Shown here: piece by piece, positions 11,513-23,182 of the stretch
Layout: each line of letters starts with the position of its first letter
Numbering within the stretch: the first letter of the stretch is position 1
DNA from: Phoronis australis
Lineage: Eukaryota > Phoronida > Phoronidae
Direction of reading: 5' to 3'
NCBI GenBank assembly: GCA_002633005.1
Contig: NMRA01000005.1
Span: forward strand, 955,001 to 1,019,000
DNA: 64,000 nt
Notes under the pieces: generated by a model
The model's database searches: none
What the model saw: the letters and a program-made list of their open reading frames with translations, nothing else
Told to the model about the DNA's origin: nothing
Translations under genes and position numbers: made by a program

Positions 11513-11846
11513 ATGGGCTTGGAATTTTCCTCTTTTAAAAAGAGTTTCCCTTTTTGGTTTCAATTTCCTCTTTATTTAATTTCCAGTTTCCTCTTTTTTA
11601 GTCACTATTTTGTCATTACTTTGACTTTATTCATGCAAAAATGTTTATTTCAGTTACATTTTACAACACAAAATTACGTATATCACACAAGCTTATTTAT
11701 TTGTGGAATGATACATCATCTGTAAAATTTTCCTCTTTTTTGTCATTGGTCATTCCAAGCCCTGGAATATGTAACAGTTTGTGTCATTGGTCATTCCAAG
11801 CCCTGGAATATGTAACAGTTTGTGTCATTGGTCATTCCAAGCTCTG
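11513..11846. mobile_element. Terminal-inverted-repeat DNA element, copy 2, with triplicated end
   Basis: The left end reads ATGGGCTTGGAATTTTCC, the family end with its first bases changed. The right end is ...TTGGTCATTCCAAGCTCTG. The 6-bp direct repeat TGTAAT flanks it (11507-11512 and 11847-11852). The terminal 40-odd bp are present three times in tandem (about 11737-11846), so two internal copies of the end precede the real one. The body is shared with 17369-17616 and 28117-28374. Confidence 0.82.
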
Positions 11847-12604
11847 TGTAATGTTATCTGTACGTCTTATTTCTGTATTTTCTCATTTGAAATTATATGT
11901 GTTTTCACAATGGGAAGTAATTCTCTTCAATGTTTGTCGGGTGTCTGGACGTAACCGTGTTAGAATTCCATCGAAACTAATGTAATATTTAAGACCAACA
12001 TGGCTGCAGGAGAAAAGCCCATTTTTGTTACTGACTCCATTTAGTTCCCCCCGTGTTGCGTAGATAGTAAACCCTTATTAACTTGCAAAACAGTGTCTTA
12101 AAAACGTGTTCTTTCTAGTCGTGGACACTTGATTGTAGAGGCTTATGCTGTTCAGATAGCATGCTAATATTAAGTATAAGATTTTTTTCTGTATGTGAAA
12201 GTGTATCAAATCGAGAAAGATGTGATCAGATGCTTACGAGATTTGTAATTGAATTGGTGAAAGTCATCAGTATATATTGATATTTAGAGTCACACGCTGG
12301 ATATACAAGCCTTGGATTATCAGTAAACTTAATTAGAATACTACAGCAAAACGCAATGTGAGAAGGCAGTGTTGCCTAGTTGATAATGAGAACCAATGAG
12401 AAGGTGGCCGTGCTTCATTTGCATATATAATATCCAATAACACAGTGATTATGTGTGTCATACATATACATTGTCATTGTGAAAACTGCATTCAGTACCC
12501 AGTGAGAAATGACTGCTATTTTATTTGCTTGCGCAACCTCCAATAAGATGGCAGCGTTGTCTGGCATGAATATCCATAGAGGTAACAATTCCGTTTCTCT
12601 CTAG

Positions 12605-12767
12605 GTGATCATTAAGTTCGCTGGAAAAGAGATTCCCAAGAGTCCCTACCGTGTGGTGGTAGAGGGCGCTGTTGGCGATGCCAGCAAAGTCCGGGCCGAG
12701 GGACCTGGTCTCCAGCGTAAGGGAGTGCAGGTCACGAAAAAGACCTATTTTGAGGTGTTCGCTAAAG
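12605..12767 (+). CDS. Filamin exon: end of repeat 1 and start of repeat 2
   Basis: Acceptor GTTTCTCTCTAG, donor AAAG|GTTAGT; phase 0 in, phase 1 out. The peptide runs VIIKFAGKEIPKSPYRVVV, then GDASKVRAEGPGLQRKGVQV and ends TYFEVFAK. The IPKSPY strand G of repeat 1, the DASKVRA linker and the GPGL opening of repeat 2 are all present. It is the common acceptor for B1 and B2. Confidence 0.97.
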
Positions 12768-13282
12768 GTTAGTGGAGTCTGACTCGGGATTCAAACTCAG
12801 TACTTGTATTTTGTACTCAAATTGAGCAGCGAGGCAAGTGCTGTGAATTTTGTTTCCAGAGGGTGTCTCTTGATTCTTGAGTTGAGCTTGAGTTTGGAGA
12901 TTAAGTTCTTGGATCTTGGTTCACAGAATTAGGCTCCAGCTCGATTAGAACTACCGTAGTTAATGTGAAGTTTCTTAAATTTAGGACAAAATGTGGACAT
13001 CAGCTGAATGACGCTGTCAAATGTCTGCAGAATAAATATCCAAAATTTGTTTTCATTGACAGCATTGTTGTTAAGTAAACCGGAATTGAAATATTACATT
13101 TTTAGTAATTATTTGTATTCCAAACACAACATTTTTACTACAGTGGAGAAAAATGTTTCTTACTGCGACAGCATTATTGTTTTTTCCTATTCTTGATCTG
13201 TTGTAACGTTTTCTGTGAAATGTGGCTATCTACCACATTTTCTGTGGTTTGATTCCGTTTCACCATCGTGTCTCCTGCACAG

Positions 13283-13483
13283 ATGCTGGCAATGGTGTTC
13301 TGGAAGTTGTCATCATGGACCCACATGGTCACAAAGACTCGGTCAAGCCCAAGATCACAGACCGTGGTGACGGTACCTACCTTGTGGAGTATGTGCCCAA
13401 GGATTTGGGCCAACACTCAGTGCACGTATCCTTTGCTGGCAAGGCCATCCCCAACAGTCCATATGGAGTCAATGTGTCTCCTC
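13283..13483 (+). CDS. Filamin repeat 2, main exon
   Basis: Acceptor TCTCCTGCACAG, donor CTC|GTAAGT; 201 nt, phase 1 to 1. The peptide begins DAGNGVLEVVIMDPHGHKDS, includes RGDGTYLVEYVP and ends IPNSPYGVNVSP. These are strands C to G of repeat 2, with the DGTY and SPY signatures in place. Confidence 0.97.
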
Positions 13484-13876
13484 GTAAGTTATCTCCCCTG
13501 AGGCAGGCTGAACTTAAATAACAACTTGGTTTTGCCCTTATGACATTTAGCTCTGGTTTGAGAAATATTTCTCTCTGGGAAATTTTTTATTGTGTTTAAT
13601 GAGTATAGTGAATGTGTATAAACAAATTGAATGTATTAATTGTGGGAAAGGTTGAAGTAAATTTTCAGGACAGTTATTGAGAGATTGTGATTGCACAATT
13701 TGGCACTATGTTGCTGTTGTCTTTTCCGGTCAGAACCTTCTAAACAGATGGGGATGTTACCTCATCGTTGTATGATATTTTTGTGACATACGAAAGAATC
13801 TCTGGAATTTGAACTAGATTTGTATTGCTTATGAATATTCACGACACTTTTACTAATATATGATTGGTCATTCCAG

Positions 13877-14151
13877 CTGTTGACCCAAAAAGGTGCTATG
13901 CCACTGGCCGTGGTGTTCAGCCAAAAGGAATACGTGTTGGCGATGTTGCCGACTTCAAAGTGCACACAGAGGGCGCTGGTCAAGGCGAGTTGGCCGTGCA
14001 AATCCTGGCACCAGGGGGCGTTGAGGAGAAAGTAGATGTGAAGAAAGTGAATGAAGATACGTACGCTTGCGTGTACAAGCCACAGAAACCTGGACACTAT
14101 GTCATCAATGTCACCTACAGTGGTCAGCACATCGCCAAGAGTCCGTTCAAG
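13877..14151 (+). CDS. Filamin repeat 3, nearly complete
   Basis: Acceptor GTCATTCCAG, donor AAG|GTATTG; 275 nt, phase 1 to 0. The peptide opens with CYATGRGVQPKGIRVGDVA, continues FKVHTEGAGQGELAVQI and ends GQHIAKSPFK. The vertebrate counterpart reads [23 protein letters not shown], so orthology at repeat level is clear. The donor is weaker than consensus. Confidence 0.97.
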
Positions 14152-15314
14152 GTATTGTTAAATGACCTGTCCTGATTGGCTAAAACACTATAAGATTGCT
14201 TCCAGTCGGTGAAGCAATGTCCCATTTCATGTCATTTTGACGACAGGTGTCACTGTAAACTGTTCAGATACATTGCAGAAATCATAAACATCTGACTGAA
14301 AGCAGGAAAAAGCTTGCCAATCTAAGAGATGGAGAAATGCTTAACAAAATAACTGTAGACTAATCCCTTAGGTATGTCTGGCTTGTAATGTATGGATCTC
14401 AGGAGAGCAGTGTTACCCAAGGTCAAGGTTGCTCTCCATCAGTCTATGCATAGATATAATCCATGCCACTGATTGATGTCTGAGGATGATTTAAAATGAC
14501 ACATTGGGTTTTCAGGGCCATTTTTGATTATTGTTGGGTAGGGTAGGCTAGTGATGAGAAGTTATTAGACCTGGGCTGTAAAACCTGTTGAGTTTCATAA
14601 ATCACTATAGGACTTCTTTTAGTAGAATTTACTGAAATCAACGTGGTTAATGTTATCAGTTTAATGCGCTTAATAGCTACTTGAGGTAGGGGCTCTTAGC
14701 TCTACTCGTTCAGTGTTAGGCTGCGACCACTGAGTGTTGGGTTTGAATTCTTCTTTGGGCTGTTCTTAAGTTCACAAAATTGTCACTCGTAATGTCATTA
14801 CAAAAGAGGTTATGCGGCACCATCTGCTATTTTGCTAGTTTGAACTACATCCAACTTGATTTATCTCGGTCTGAAGTTGCAGATGTATGGACCGCTGAAA
14901 AACACGCAGTCTCAGTTAAACAAGGAAATGTTGTGGTGAAATGTGGTCAAGGGAAACACATGTATGGATACATAGTGTATCAGAGGTTACAAACCACTAG
15001 CCTAGTTTTGTTGTGCCTATCAATGTATTCTACCCGCGTCCACTCTGTTAAGTTGATTTATGGTAGAAAATGTGAGTACTAATTTAATTATGTCTGCGTT
15101 TTGCATTTGTTAGAGTCTGGTTGCTGAGCGATAAAAACAGTTTGATAGCTGTAGACAAGCAGGTTCATGCATTGTCAGTTACTGCCTGATGAGTCCACTC
15201 ACGCCACTGTCTTCAACATTCTGCCACAATATGTCACTTCCAACTAAATTTTGATGCCTGTTGTAACAGTGCTATCGCTTTCACTCAAGCAGTACACCTT
15301 GTTTTGTAACACAG

Positions 15315-15435
15315 GTTGACATCGGACCATTCAAAGAGTCGCGCATCCGTGCCTATGGTCCTGGTCTTGAGGGCGGCATGTGCGGCAAGCCTGCCGACTT
15401 TGTGGTGGAAACCAACGGCGAAACAGGAGCACTCG
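15315..15435 (+). CDS. Filamin exon: repeat 3/4 linker and start of repeat 4
   Basis: Acceptor TTTTGTAACACAG, donor CTCG|GTGAGT; phase 0 to 1. It encodes VDIGPFKESRIRAYGPGLEG, then GMCGKPADFVVETNGETGAL. It opens a class-A type repeat, completed by the next exon. Confidence 0.96.
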
Positions 15436-16293
15436 GTGAGTGGGGTTGATGGAGTGATGGAGTATTATTTGATATCAAAGAGCATGGAATTTGCTAATCT
15501 GATGCTTGACCAAAGGGATACGTCAATACAAATAGACGGTCAATGTGATGATGTTTTCAGTCACAAAGTAATATGGCTACCATATTGCTGTTTTCTGCCT
15601 TCTGTCTCTCTTGTGTATGTAGTGCAGTTGCATAGTGTGCAGCAATTTAGAGTACTAACTATGGTAAATAGTCCCCAGTTTGGCGCAGAGAATATTCAGT
15701 TATTTTCCTAAAGGGCAATATTGGCCGTCCCAAACTCAAGAATTATGATCGACAACATACGATCATTTATCTCAATGTTACAAGTTATCGTGACACATGA
15801 AAAATGTCGCATTGGTGGCCAACTTTTCGGTGATTTTACGAACTGCCAAGTCTGTCTTTTGGACTCTGTTCATACAAAAGTCGGCGTTTGAAATATGACA
15901 GAGGCAGCCAAAATCACCTATGTCCCAATCATCAGAATGAAGAAAATCCAATTCGTGCTTGAGTTTTGGTGTCCCAAATTTTAGAGACTGGCCCAAGCTT
16001 GAGATTTTTTTTAAGTTAGTACTGCTATTGCAGTTACTGTTGCTGGTGTGAATTTTAGTATTAAGGTTTATATTGATAAGATGCGTGAGAAAGAACATAT
16101 ATTATAAATACACTTAATTTCAACTTTCATTGCTGCAAACTGCAGGTTTATTATTGACTACTAAGTGATGTTCTTTCAAGCATAATCAAAAGGAATGCTA
16201 TTTTTCTGTGATGTTTGCTTTGTATGATCTGTTGTTGTTGGACAGACTCTCCTTCATGAACATGCTCAACCCTTTTCATCTCTTCCACTACAG

Positions 16294-16487
16294 GCTTCCA
16301 AGTGGAGGGTCCGTCGCAGGCTAAGATAGACTGTAACGACAATGGGGATGGCTCTGCTGACGTTAGCTACATGCCCAGCGCCCCCGGAGAGTACGCTGTG
16401 CACATCCTCTGCAATGAGGAGGACATCCCCAACTCTCCGTTCATGGCTCAGATTCAGCCAGCGACAACGGAGTACAACCCAAGCATG
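16294..16487 (+). CDS. Filamin repeat 4, second half
   Basis: Acceptor CTTCCACTACAG, donor ATG|GTGAGA; 194 nt, phase 1 to 0. It encodes GFQVEGPSQAKIDCNDNGDG, then the SYMPSAPGEYAVHI strand and IPNSPFMAQI, ending TTEYNPSM. VEGPSQAKI-C-D marks strands C and D of the ligand-binding repeat class. The vertebrate counterpart is FSVEGPSQAKIECDDKGDG. Confidence 0.97.
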
Positions 16488-17094
16488 GTGAGACGTGGCC
16501 GCGTGATTCATTGTTGAAATTTTTTTGTATTTGCTTAACCAGACATGTCTTCGCGCTAAGCTGTTTGTGTTTGTTTAACCCTAAATGTTATTGTCCAGGT
16601 GCTTGTTTCACCCATGCCATTATATCTATATGAAATTTTGTGCTCATCGTTTTTCTAGTCGATTTCTTGCACAATGACTTCATTGGTGTTTAGATAAGAC
16701 GGTTCCAGTAATGTCTGTGTGGAAAGGGAAGGTACTCAAATTAAAAAAAAAACATGGTTGGTTATGCTCAGAACAAATAAAAACTGACCAGTTGTTGTTC
16801 TTTTAAAACTAAAGTATTACTGGTTGGTGGTGTTTTTTAATCATGCATTGTGTCACAGTGACTTTTATGAGTGGCCGCCAAAAAGAGTGACTTCCACCCC
16901 TCCCATTTGAACAGCCCTAAGCAAACCTTACTTGTAGTACATAGCTTTCCAGATAATTTCTTTCACAGCACTTGTTTTGCCATCCAAGACGTATTGAAAT
17001 TATTTTACACCCTTTTCATCTTAAGTCTGAATGTTTGTTTGCCTCTCTCTAAGTAACCTCCACACAACCTCTGACCTTTGACTTGCTCTGCCAG

Positions 17095-17352
17095 GTCGTT
17101 GCCAAGGGTCCCGGTCTGGAGAAGACGGGTGTTGAGACTGGCAAGTGGGCCATGTTCACGGTGGACGCCACCAAGGCGGGCCGTGCACCCCTCAACATCA
17201 CTGCCATTGACGCCGACTACAACCCAGTGGAGGTGCAGGTTCATGATAACAAGAACGGCACATACAGCTGTCGGTACCTGCCCAAGCAGAACGTCAAGCA
17301 CACTGTGTTCATCAGCTATGGTGGATGTAACGTACCTAACAGTCCATTCAGA
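17095..17352 (+). CDS. Filamin repeat 5
   Basis: Acceptor TTGCTCTGCCAG, donor AGA|GTGAGT; 258 nt, phase 0 to 0, a symmetrical single-repeat exon. It encodes VVAKGPGLEKTGVETGKWA, then FTVDATKAGRAPLNI, DNKNGTYSCRYLP and VPNSPFR. A mobile element begins only 16 bp after the donor. Confidence 0.97.
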
Positions 17353-17368
17353 GTGAGTTGTCTGTGTT

Positions 17369-17616
17369 CAGGGTGTGGAATTTTCCTCTTTTAAAAGGAT
17401 TTCCCTTTTTTGTATCAATTTCCTCTTATTTGATTTCCAGTTTCCTCGTTTGTCGTATCTTTTTATCATTGTTTTGACTTTATTCGTGCAGAAACGTTTG
17501 TTTCACGTAAATTTTACAACACAACAAGTATATTTCTATCACAAACCTATTTGTGGAACGATACATCACCCGAATAATTTTTTTCTCTTTTTTGTCATTG
17601 TTCATTCGAAGCCCTG
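17369..17616. mobile_element. Terminal-inverted-repeat DNA element, copy 3
   Basis: It starts CAGGGTGTGGAATTTTCC and ends TTCATTCGAAGCCCTG, family ends with a few substitutions. Flanks are TGTGTT and TGTGTA, a 6-bp duplication with one change. It sits 16 bp downstream of the repeat 5 exon's donor site, so it was tolerated right next to the splice signal. Confidence 0.78.
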
Positions 17617-18174
17617 TGTGTAATGTGATTGTAAACTGATAGCGATGCACAATTACACTGTCGTGTGTTTTGCCGAGGTAGCACTCGGGCACAACGTTCT
17701 GGGAATTAGACAAAACTGTCTAAAACTTACTGGATACCAGCTAAACGTTAGACATTATGCCGGATTTATAATCCCTTGAAATGGAGAAACTAATATTTGA
17801 CAAATGTATACAACGGCATTGAGTTAGGTGACGGAACATTTCTGAAGAAGCATAGAGTGCAATGCAGGATACGATTCTGTGTCATTTGTACTTTGTGTGC
17901 TTTACGTGTTGTCAAATTGTCAAAAGGCAAATTTGTTGATTGAGGTGATGGATGCTGTCCTTGTGGTGTGCCAGACATCTCTGTGGATGGGATGAATGCA
18001 AGGATGTTCTACGAAGTCTGATTAAGCCGTGCAATAAGTCCATCAACGCAAAATTGGCGTGAAGTTTTACTTTTTAGGTGACAATTTTTTGCCTTTGCAC
18101 AGGTCACTGGAATGTTCCCGATCACCTTCCTGTTGGGGTGATAATTAACATCACTTCAATCTTCCTCTCGCTAG

Positions 18175-18295
18175 GTGTATGTCCAGGAACCCAGCAAGCC
18201 TGACAACGTGAAGGTCTTCGGTCCAGGGGTCGAGAAAGGGGTCAAAACCTTTGAACCCACTAAGTTCTTTGTTGACTGCAAGAAGGCAGGACCCG
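18175..18295 (+). CDS. Filamin exon: linker and start of repeat 6
   Basis: Acceptor CTTCCTCTCGCTAG, donor CCCG|GTAAGT; phase 0 to 1. It encodes [19 protein letters not shown], then [20 protein letters not shown]. It matches the start of vertebrate repeat 6 (NKVKVYGPGVAKTGL). Confidence 0.96.
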
Positions 18296-18613
18296 GTAAG
18301 TACCTGCTATGTTGTGGTGAAAACGATGTCTAAGTAATTTTGTAAAATTGCAAGTGAATGTATTGAAAGATATTGAATTTTTTATAGTTGGCCAGTCTAT
18401 TAAATTAAGCCGTGAAGTTTTGTAACTGAGTCTCAGATCTACCCCTTGTGGTTGTAGATTTGCTATATGTTGCAGTGTTTAATGCTTTAGTTCATTTTTG
18501 CAGATTGGTTTAAGGGCAATATGTATTGCAATATGAATGCCCAGATCTTATATTGTTTTTTTTTCACTTAAAAGTATCTCTCGACTTCAATGTCTCTTTT
18601 GTCCCGCCCATAG

Positions 18614-18838
18614 GTGACGTTGCCATAGCGATGACAGATGAGCGCGGCATAGACGTTCCCCTGGAGACGACCATGGTGGAGGAAGGACTGTTCCAGATCG
18701 CCTATGAGCCCAAGTCAGTGGGTGACTACAGCCTGGCTGTGTTCTTCGCTGAGAAGGAGATCCCGTCTAGTCCCATGAAGGTTTCAGTTGAGCCCAGCAT
18801 TGATGTCAGCAAAGTCATTGTGGACGGCTTGGAAGAGA
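18614..18838 (+). CDS. Filamin exon: rest of repeat 6 joined to the start of an 8-like repeat
   Basis: Acceptor TTTGTCCCGCCCATAG, donor GAGA|GTAAGG; 225 nt, phase 1 to 1. It encodes GDVAIAMTDERGIDVPLET, then the AYEPKSVGDYSLAVFFAEKE strand, IPSSPMKVSVEPS, and IDVSKVIVDGLEE. The last part resembles the opening of vertebrate repeat 8 (DLSKIKVSGLGE), not repeat 7. The simplest reading is that this gene never had, or lost, a repeat 7 equivalent. Confidence 0.94.
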
Positions 18839-18874
18839 GTAAGGAAACTTTGTGGACGTTCTTGAGCAGATCAA

Positions 18875-19045
18875 CACATGTTTGAACACGTACATGTTTG
18901 AACACGTACATGTTTGAACACGTACATGTTTGAACACGTACATGTTTGAACACGTACATGTTTGAACACGTACATGTTTGAACACGTACATGTGCGTTTG
19001 AACACGTACATGTGCGTTTGAACACGTACATGTGCGTTTGAACAC
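18875..19045. repeat. Minisatellite, 16-bp unit expanding to 20 bp
   Basis: About seven copies of a 16-bp unit (CATGTTTGAACACGTA) are followed by three 20-bp copies with an extra CGTG-type insert (CATGTGCGTTTGAACACGTA). It begins about 36 bp after the donor of exon 18614-18838. Half of the unit, ACACGTACATGT, is nearly self-complementary. Confidence 0.95.
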
Positions 19046-19733
19046 GAGTGGAGACGTTTGGAAAATGATATTTGTCACATTTGAACAAGAAACACAATCG
19101 CAAATTAATTATATTAAGATGAACACGTTTCATTAAATGAGAGTATATGGTTAACACATTTGAACCATTGCCTAATAATATACATGAACAAAGGTGGGCT
19201 TCTCAAGAGTTTTAACAGTGCTGTAAATGAATTAGAGCAAATGTATGTTATTTTGGTATTGATTACAATCATTCTTTTCATAAGTACGGTGAAGAGCATC
19301 GTTAATGACTAGAGGAGACTGATTTTAGACTGCATGCGTTCAAAGGTGTTTAAACTATTTGAACTATTTTGATGAACCTTCATATGAACTAAATCTCCCT
19401 ATCAGCTAGCTGGTTGCCTGGGTGATGAGTTTGAGTCGTTAATGGGAACGGTGTGCAAACACTTCTTGGTACTGTAGCTATCAACTTTCAGAAATTCCTT
19501 CTGTACTTTTTCTGTAACTTCTTTCGTCCAAATTTCCCGTGGAAATTCATCAGTTGATATTGTACACTATAAGACTTTCAGCTTAATCTTCTGTTTTGAA
19601 TGAGTGATATCCGTTGTTTTATCCTACTATGAAGTATTTTGTAACTGTGTCTCTGCAAGATGTACACACTGTCTTTCTTCTTCCATTTTATACCTTGATT
19701 AAACCCTACCTGTCACCCTTGTTGTTTCTCTAG

Positions 19734-20360
19734 ACATTTTTGTTGGTGAGGAGTTTGAGTTTGACATCCTCACCGAGACAGCTGGCAAGGCTCAGCTTAC
19801 GATTACTGTCAAGTCTCCATCGGGCAAGACATTGATTGCTACCCTGGAGCAGATGACTGACGGATTGGCGGCGAGGTTCACACCCACCGAGCCAGGCGTC
19901 CACTCCATCCACATTCAGTTTGGTGGTCAACCGGTGCCGGGAAGTCCATTCACTACTCGGGCAGTGGTCAAGGAGAAACCGGTCACTCCGGTGGAGGAAG
20001 CCCCACCCCCAGAGCTGAAACCCATGAGTAACGCTGGCAAAGTTAAGGCGTATGGAGAGGGCCTGACGAAAGGTGTGTCGGGCAAGGCTGCTGAGTTTAC
20101 CATTGACACTCGAGAGGCTGGTCCAGGAGGTCTTGGACTTACCTTGGAGGGGCCGAGTGAGGCAAAGATAGAGTGTCGTGACAATGGTGATGGCACATGT
20201 CTGGTGACATACTTCCCAACTGAGCCTGGTGATTACAAGATCAACATCACGTTTGCTGATCAGCACATCCCCATGTCGCCTTTTACGTCACGTGTCACGC
20301 CCGGGAAGGAAATCAACGTCAGTGGCGTCAAAGTGATGGGACCAGGAATCCAGCCTCGGG
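19734..20360 (+). CDS. Filamin repeats 8 and 9, long fused exon with Pro-rich linker
   Basis: Acceptor TTGTTTCTCTAG, donor CGGG|GTAATG; 627 nt, phase 1 to 1, much longer than its neighbours. It completes the 8-like repeat (VGEEFEFDILTETAGKAQL ... VPGSPF), then has a Pro/Glu-rich linker (KEKPVTPVEEAPPPELKP), then repeat 9 (GKVKAYGEGLTKGVSGKAA ... GGLGLTLEGPSEAKIECRDN ... HIPMSPF). It ends EINVSGVKVMGPGIQPRG, which aligns with the opening of vertebrate repeat 11. No repeat 10 is seen here or in the next intron. Loss of introns probably created the exon. The linker may act as an extra short hinge. Confidence 0.96.
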
Positions 20361-22334
20361 GTAATGGTGTTAGGGCGTGGAATGGAACAGAGCGAAATTT
20401 CGTGCATCATTCTATAGAGCAGAGAGCGTCTTGTGTGCATTTTACATGTTTGCGTCGTACTTGTCTGTTGAATGGAAAATTAGCAAGTGCGGGATGTCTG
20501 CGCAAGCGGGCATGTCCTGCTGTGGTACATGGTGCCAGGCGTAACAGGGTTTTTGTTTGATGAGACTTACTGCATTACCGAATGTTATCAGTCTGTGCTT
20601 GGACTTTGTGGTAATTTGTTTGGCGGTACTTTGTCTCTAATCTCCTGTTGAGTTCAGCTCTACCCAGTGCATGGTCTCATATAATTCGTTTGGTAAATTT
20701 GCATGTTTTTGGTTTTGGAGTGTATTTTGATTTTTGCCAGGTTGTGGACATAGAAACTACATGTAGCGTCCCAGATTCATGATAGATGGCGTTTTGTTTC
20801 TAGCAAGCTGAACTTCATGATTTTTATCATCTGAAGGTTGCCAGATGTACCCTTGTTTTATTTAGTAGCATTTGAAGGTTACCAGATGCACTACTGTTTT
20901 AGTGGCAGCAATTATGAGTCTGAATATTTTGTGTTGCATAATATCTAATCTGATTGTGTGTGTTTGTGTGTGTGTTCATAGTAAAGAATTATGGCAGTGT
21001 GTAACATTCCTCAGTCAACAAACCTAAAAACAGTTTCGAAATTTTGCTTGTAGCAATTTTCTCTTTGAAGAACTTTTCATGCCCGCTGGTTTTGGTTGAG
21101 TGTTTTCTTGCAAATTCCTGTTAACTAAAAGCTGTAATACTAGTTTCTGGAATTTATTGTATTTGTTAACTCCCATAATCCTTTGTCACACCTCAATATT
21201 GCCGTGCCACGAGAGGCTATTTCAGTGCTGATGTCGGCAAACTCGTGTGTTATTAAAACATTTTTCTATATGCAGCTGCTGTGAAATTAGTAGGTTGGAT
21301 AAATTCGCCGTAAATACTTTTTTAAGATGGGCAAATATTCCTCAAATTTTGGCTGCGAATTGTAAGGGGGAGGGGGCGGATAAGGAAGTCAGAAAGCACT
21401 GACTGACCACTTGGTTTATAAACACCGATAATTTTTAGACAGCGGCGAACGAAACCAGCCTTAGAGTATGCGGGTGCATACTCCAGGAAAGGTGTTTGCA
21501 CCTGCTTACTTCAGGGAAGGAGTATGCACCTGCATGCTCCAAGAAGTTATGACACCGGATCTAGAAGTTTATAATTTGTAAATAATTAAACTCAATGGAC
21601 AACGTGGCAAATTGTCTGCAATTCACTCACATGATTGATTTAAAGGCTAAAAGGGTTACTGAAGCCAGTTCATTATTGCCCCTTTTTATAAGCGAGCAAG
21701 TTTGGATTAACACGACTTTGTGCCAGTGATGGAGTCAGTCTTATAAACGAGATTGCCCTGTTCACATTTTGTATTTACGGTAGTTTCAGTGTTATTTGTT
21801 CACAATTTGTTTATTTTGTATAGCATACGTTTTTGTTCTGGGCTTCGATTTGAGATTGCTGATAGCACTGACTGTGTATGAATTCTTCGTAGGAGTATTA
21901 CTAATGCGTTACTCCAAACTAACCTTGGTAGACCGCTGTATTTGTTATCTGCTTGAATACTAGACCTTATTGTGTAATCCCGTATGGATTATGACAAAAT
22001 GTTAAGCAAATGATTTAACTTTAAACTGTTCTGTTTAGTGATGTTTATTTTATTATAATAATTCATGACACCTGACCCCTGTTGTACAGCACGTCACTGT
22101 TATGCACAAGACTGAATTCAAGTTTTTTGTGTCTGTCCAAAATTGTGTGATTCTAATCATGGATAAAAAGTGTATTGACATACACACGCACTCTCTCTCT
22201 ATCCTGTAGTTGGCTCCTACATGGATTATCTTTGTCTTAATTAATGTCATTATTGAACTTCTATAATAAATAGTATATTTTCTCTATTGGTGTTGGTCGA
22301 CAGTTGACATCTTCTGTTCTCATCATCATTACAG
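20361..22334 (+). other. Intron between repeat 9 and repeat 11; no repeat 10 exon
   Basis: A 2.0 kb intron. Frame is open for about 200 nt past the donor but loses filamin character at once. A TG-rich run lies near 20956-20980. I looked for a missing repeat 10 (GPG, DGDGT and SPF motifs) and found nothing on the plus strand. Confidence 0.6.
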
Positions 22335-22511
22335 GAGTATTCATGGAGTCGTCCACTGACTTCACTGTTGACTGTCGCAGCGTGACGCCACAGTCACCAG
22401 ATGACAAGGTGCGTGCCATCATCACCAACCCGTCTGGCACCAAGAATGACACGTTTGTCACCAACAACGGTGACGGAACGTTCAAGGTTGACTACACACC
22501 GTATGAACAGG
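22335..22511 (+). CDS. Filamin repeat 11, main exon
   Basis: Acceptor CATCATTACAG, donor CAGG|GTAACT; 177 nt, phase 1 to 1. It encodes GVFMESSTDFTVDCRSVTPQ, then DKVRAIITNPSGTKNDTFVT and GDGTFKVDYTPYEQ. The TEYVQDRGDGMYKVEYTPYEEG block of vertebrate repeat 11 has an obvious counterpart. Confidence 0.96.
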
Positions 22512-23182
22512 GTAACTAGATGGGATTTTTTGTTACATCACATGGGGAATAATGACTTTAAATATTAAGTAAACTCTGCTTTGTTTTGGTTAAAAAGGAA
22601 TTTGATGACCAGCTAATCTAGTTTAATACTTATTCCCAAATTTTGTGATGCTCGTTCAAGCAGCTAATTGGTTGTTTTCACAAAATCAGCTGAATGGCTT
22701 TGAACTTTATTTTTCATGAATTGCCAGTAAAAACGCAGGGCTACAATTTATTAAATGTCCCTGTCTTAGTGGCGTCGCTTGGTTGAATTTAAAAGCATTG
22801 TATGCTTTAGTTTGAAATTCTGCCCATTTCGTGAAGAATCGTGCTGCAGCAAAACTCTAGTAGCTTACCTATAAATTCTTGTTTTCACGTTGATTTTGAG
22901 TTGACTTAATTACACATGTTCCAGGGCTATTTTGTTCTGAATTCCTTACAAAAACTTTTCTTATTTTAATTGAAAAGCGACCGTCACCGTCGTCGTGTAG
23001 CCATTCCAGCCCTTGTCAATCTTAATTCATGCTTGTTTTATCTTCAGGAAAAATTAGGCTTATTTGAGAGTGGTAAATAATCTCTAATTCAAACCATATT
23101 CTTTGATATCAAGAACTGTTGGCATGTGTGTTGTCTTTGCCTGTTCTGTGTCTGGTGTGTACTGTGGCAAGCAGTCTGGCAC

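Larger units (their letters stand above)
10362..12604 (+). other. Intron after B2 with CAA-type microsatellites and a mobile element
   Basis: A 2.2 kb intron. At 11357-11510 it has interrupted CAA and CCA triplet runs, which generate Leu/Val-rich false frames on the minus strand. The triplet tract abuts the 6-bp duplication of the mobile element at 11513-11846. No further B-like exon with sound splice sites was found. Confidence 0.65.
12768..19733 (+). other. Introns between the repeat 2 and repeat 8 exons
   Basis: Nine exons lie in this span. The introns at 12768-13282, 13484-13876, 14152-15314, 15436-16293, 16488-17094, 17353-18174, 18296-18613 and 18839-19733 hold only AT-rich sequence apart from the mobile element at 17369-17616 and the minisatellite at 18875-19045. 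Plus-strand frames in 14780-15082 and 15436-15711 lack filamin features. Confidence 0.6.

Noticed and set aside
18726-19157. Minus-strand Cys/Thr/Val-repeat frame
   Set aside because: It comes from the 16/20-bp minisatellite plus the antisense of exon 18614-18838.
20361-20560. Open frame running past the donor of exon 19734-20360
   Set aside because: Filamin similarity stops exactly at the GT. The next exon joins in phase and continues repeat 11.
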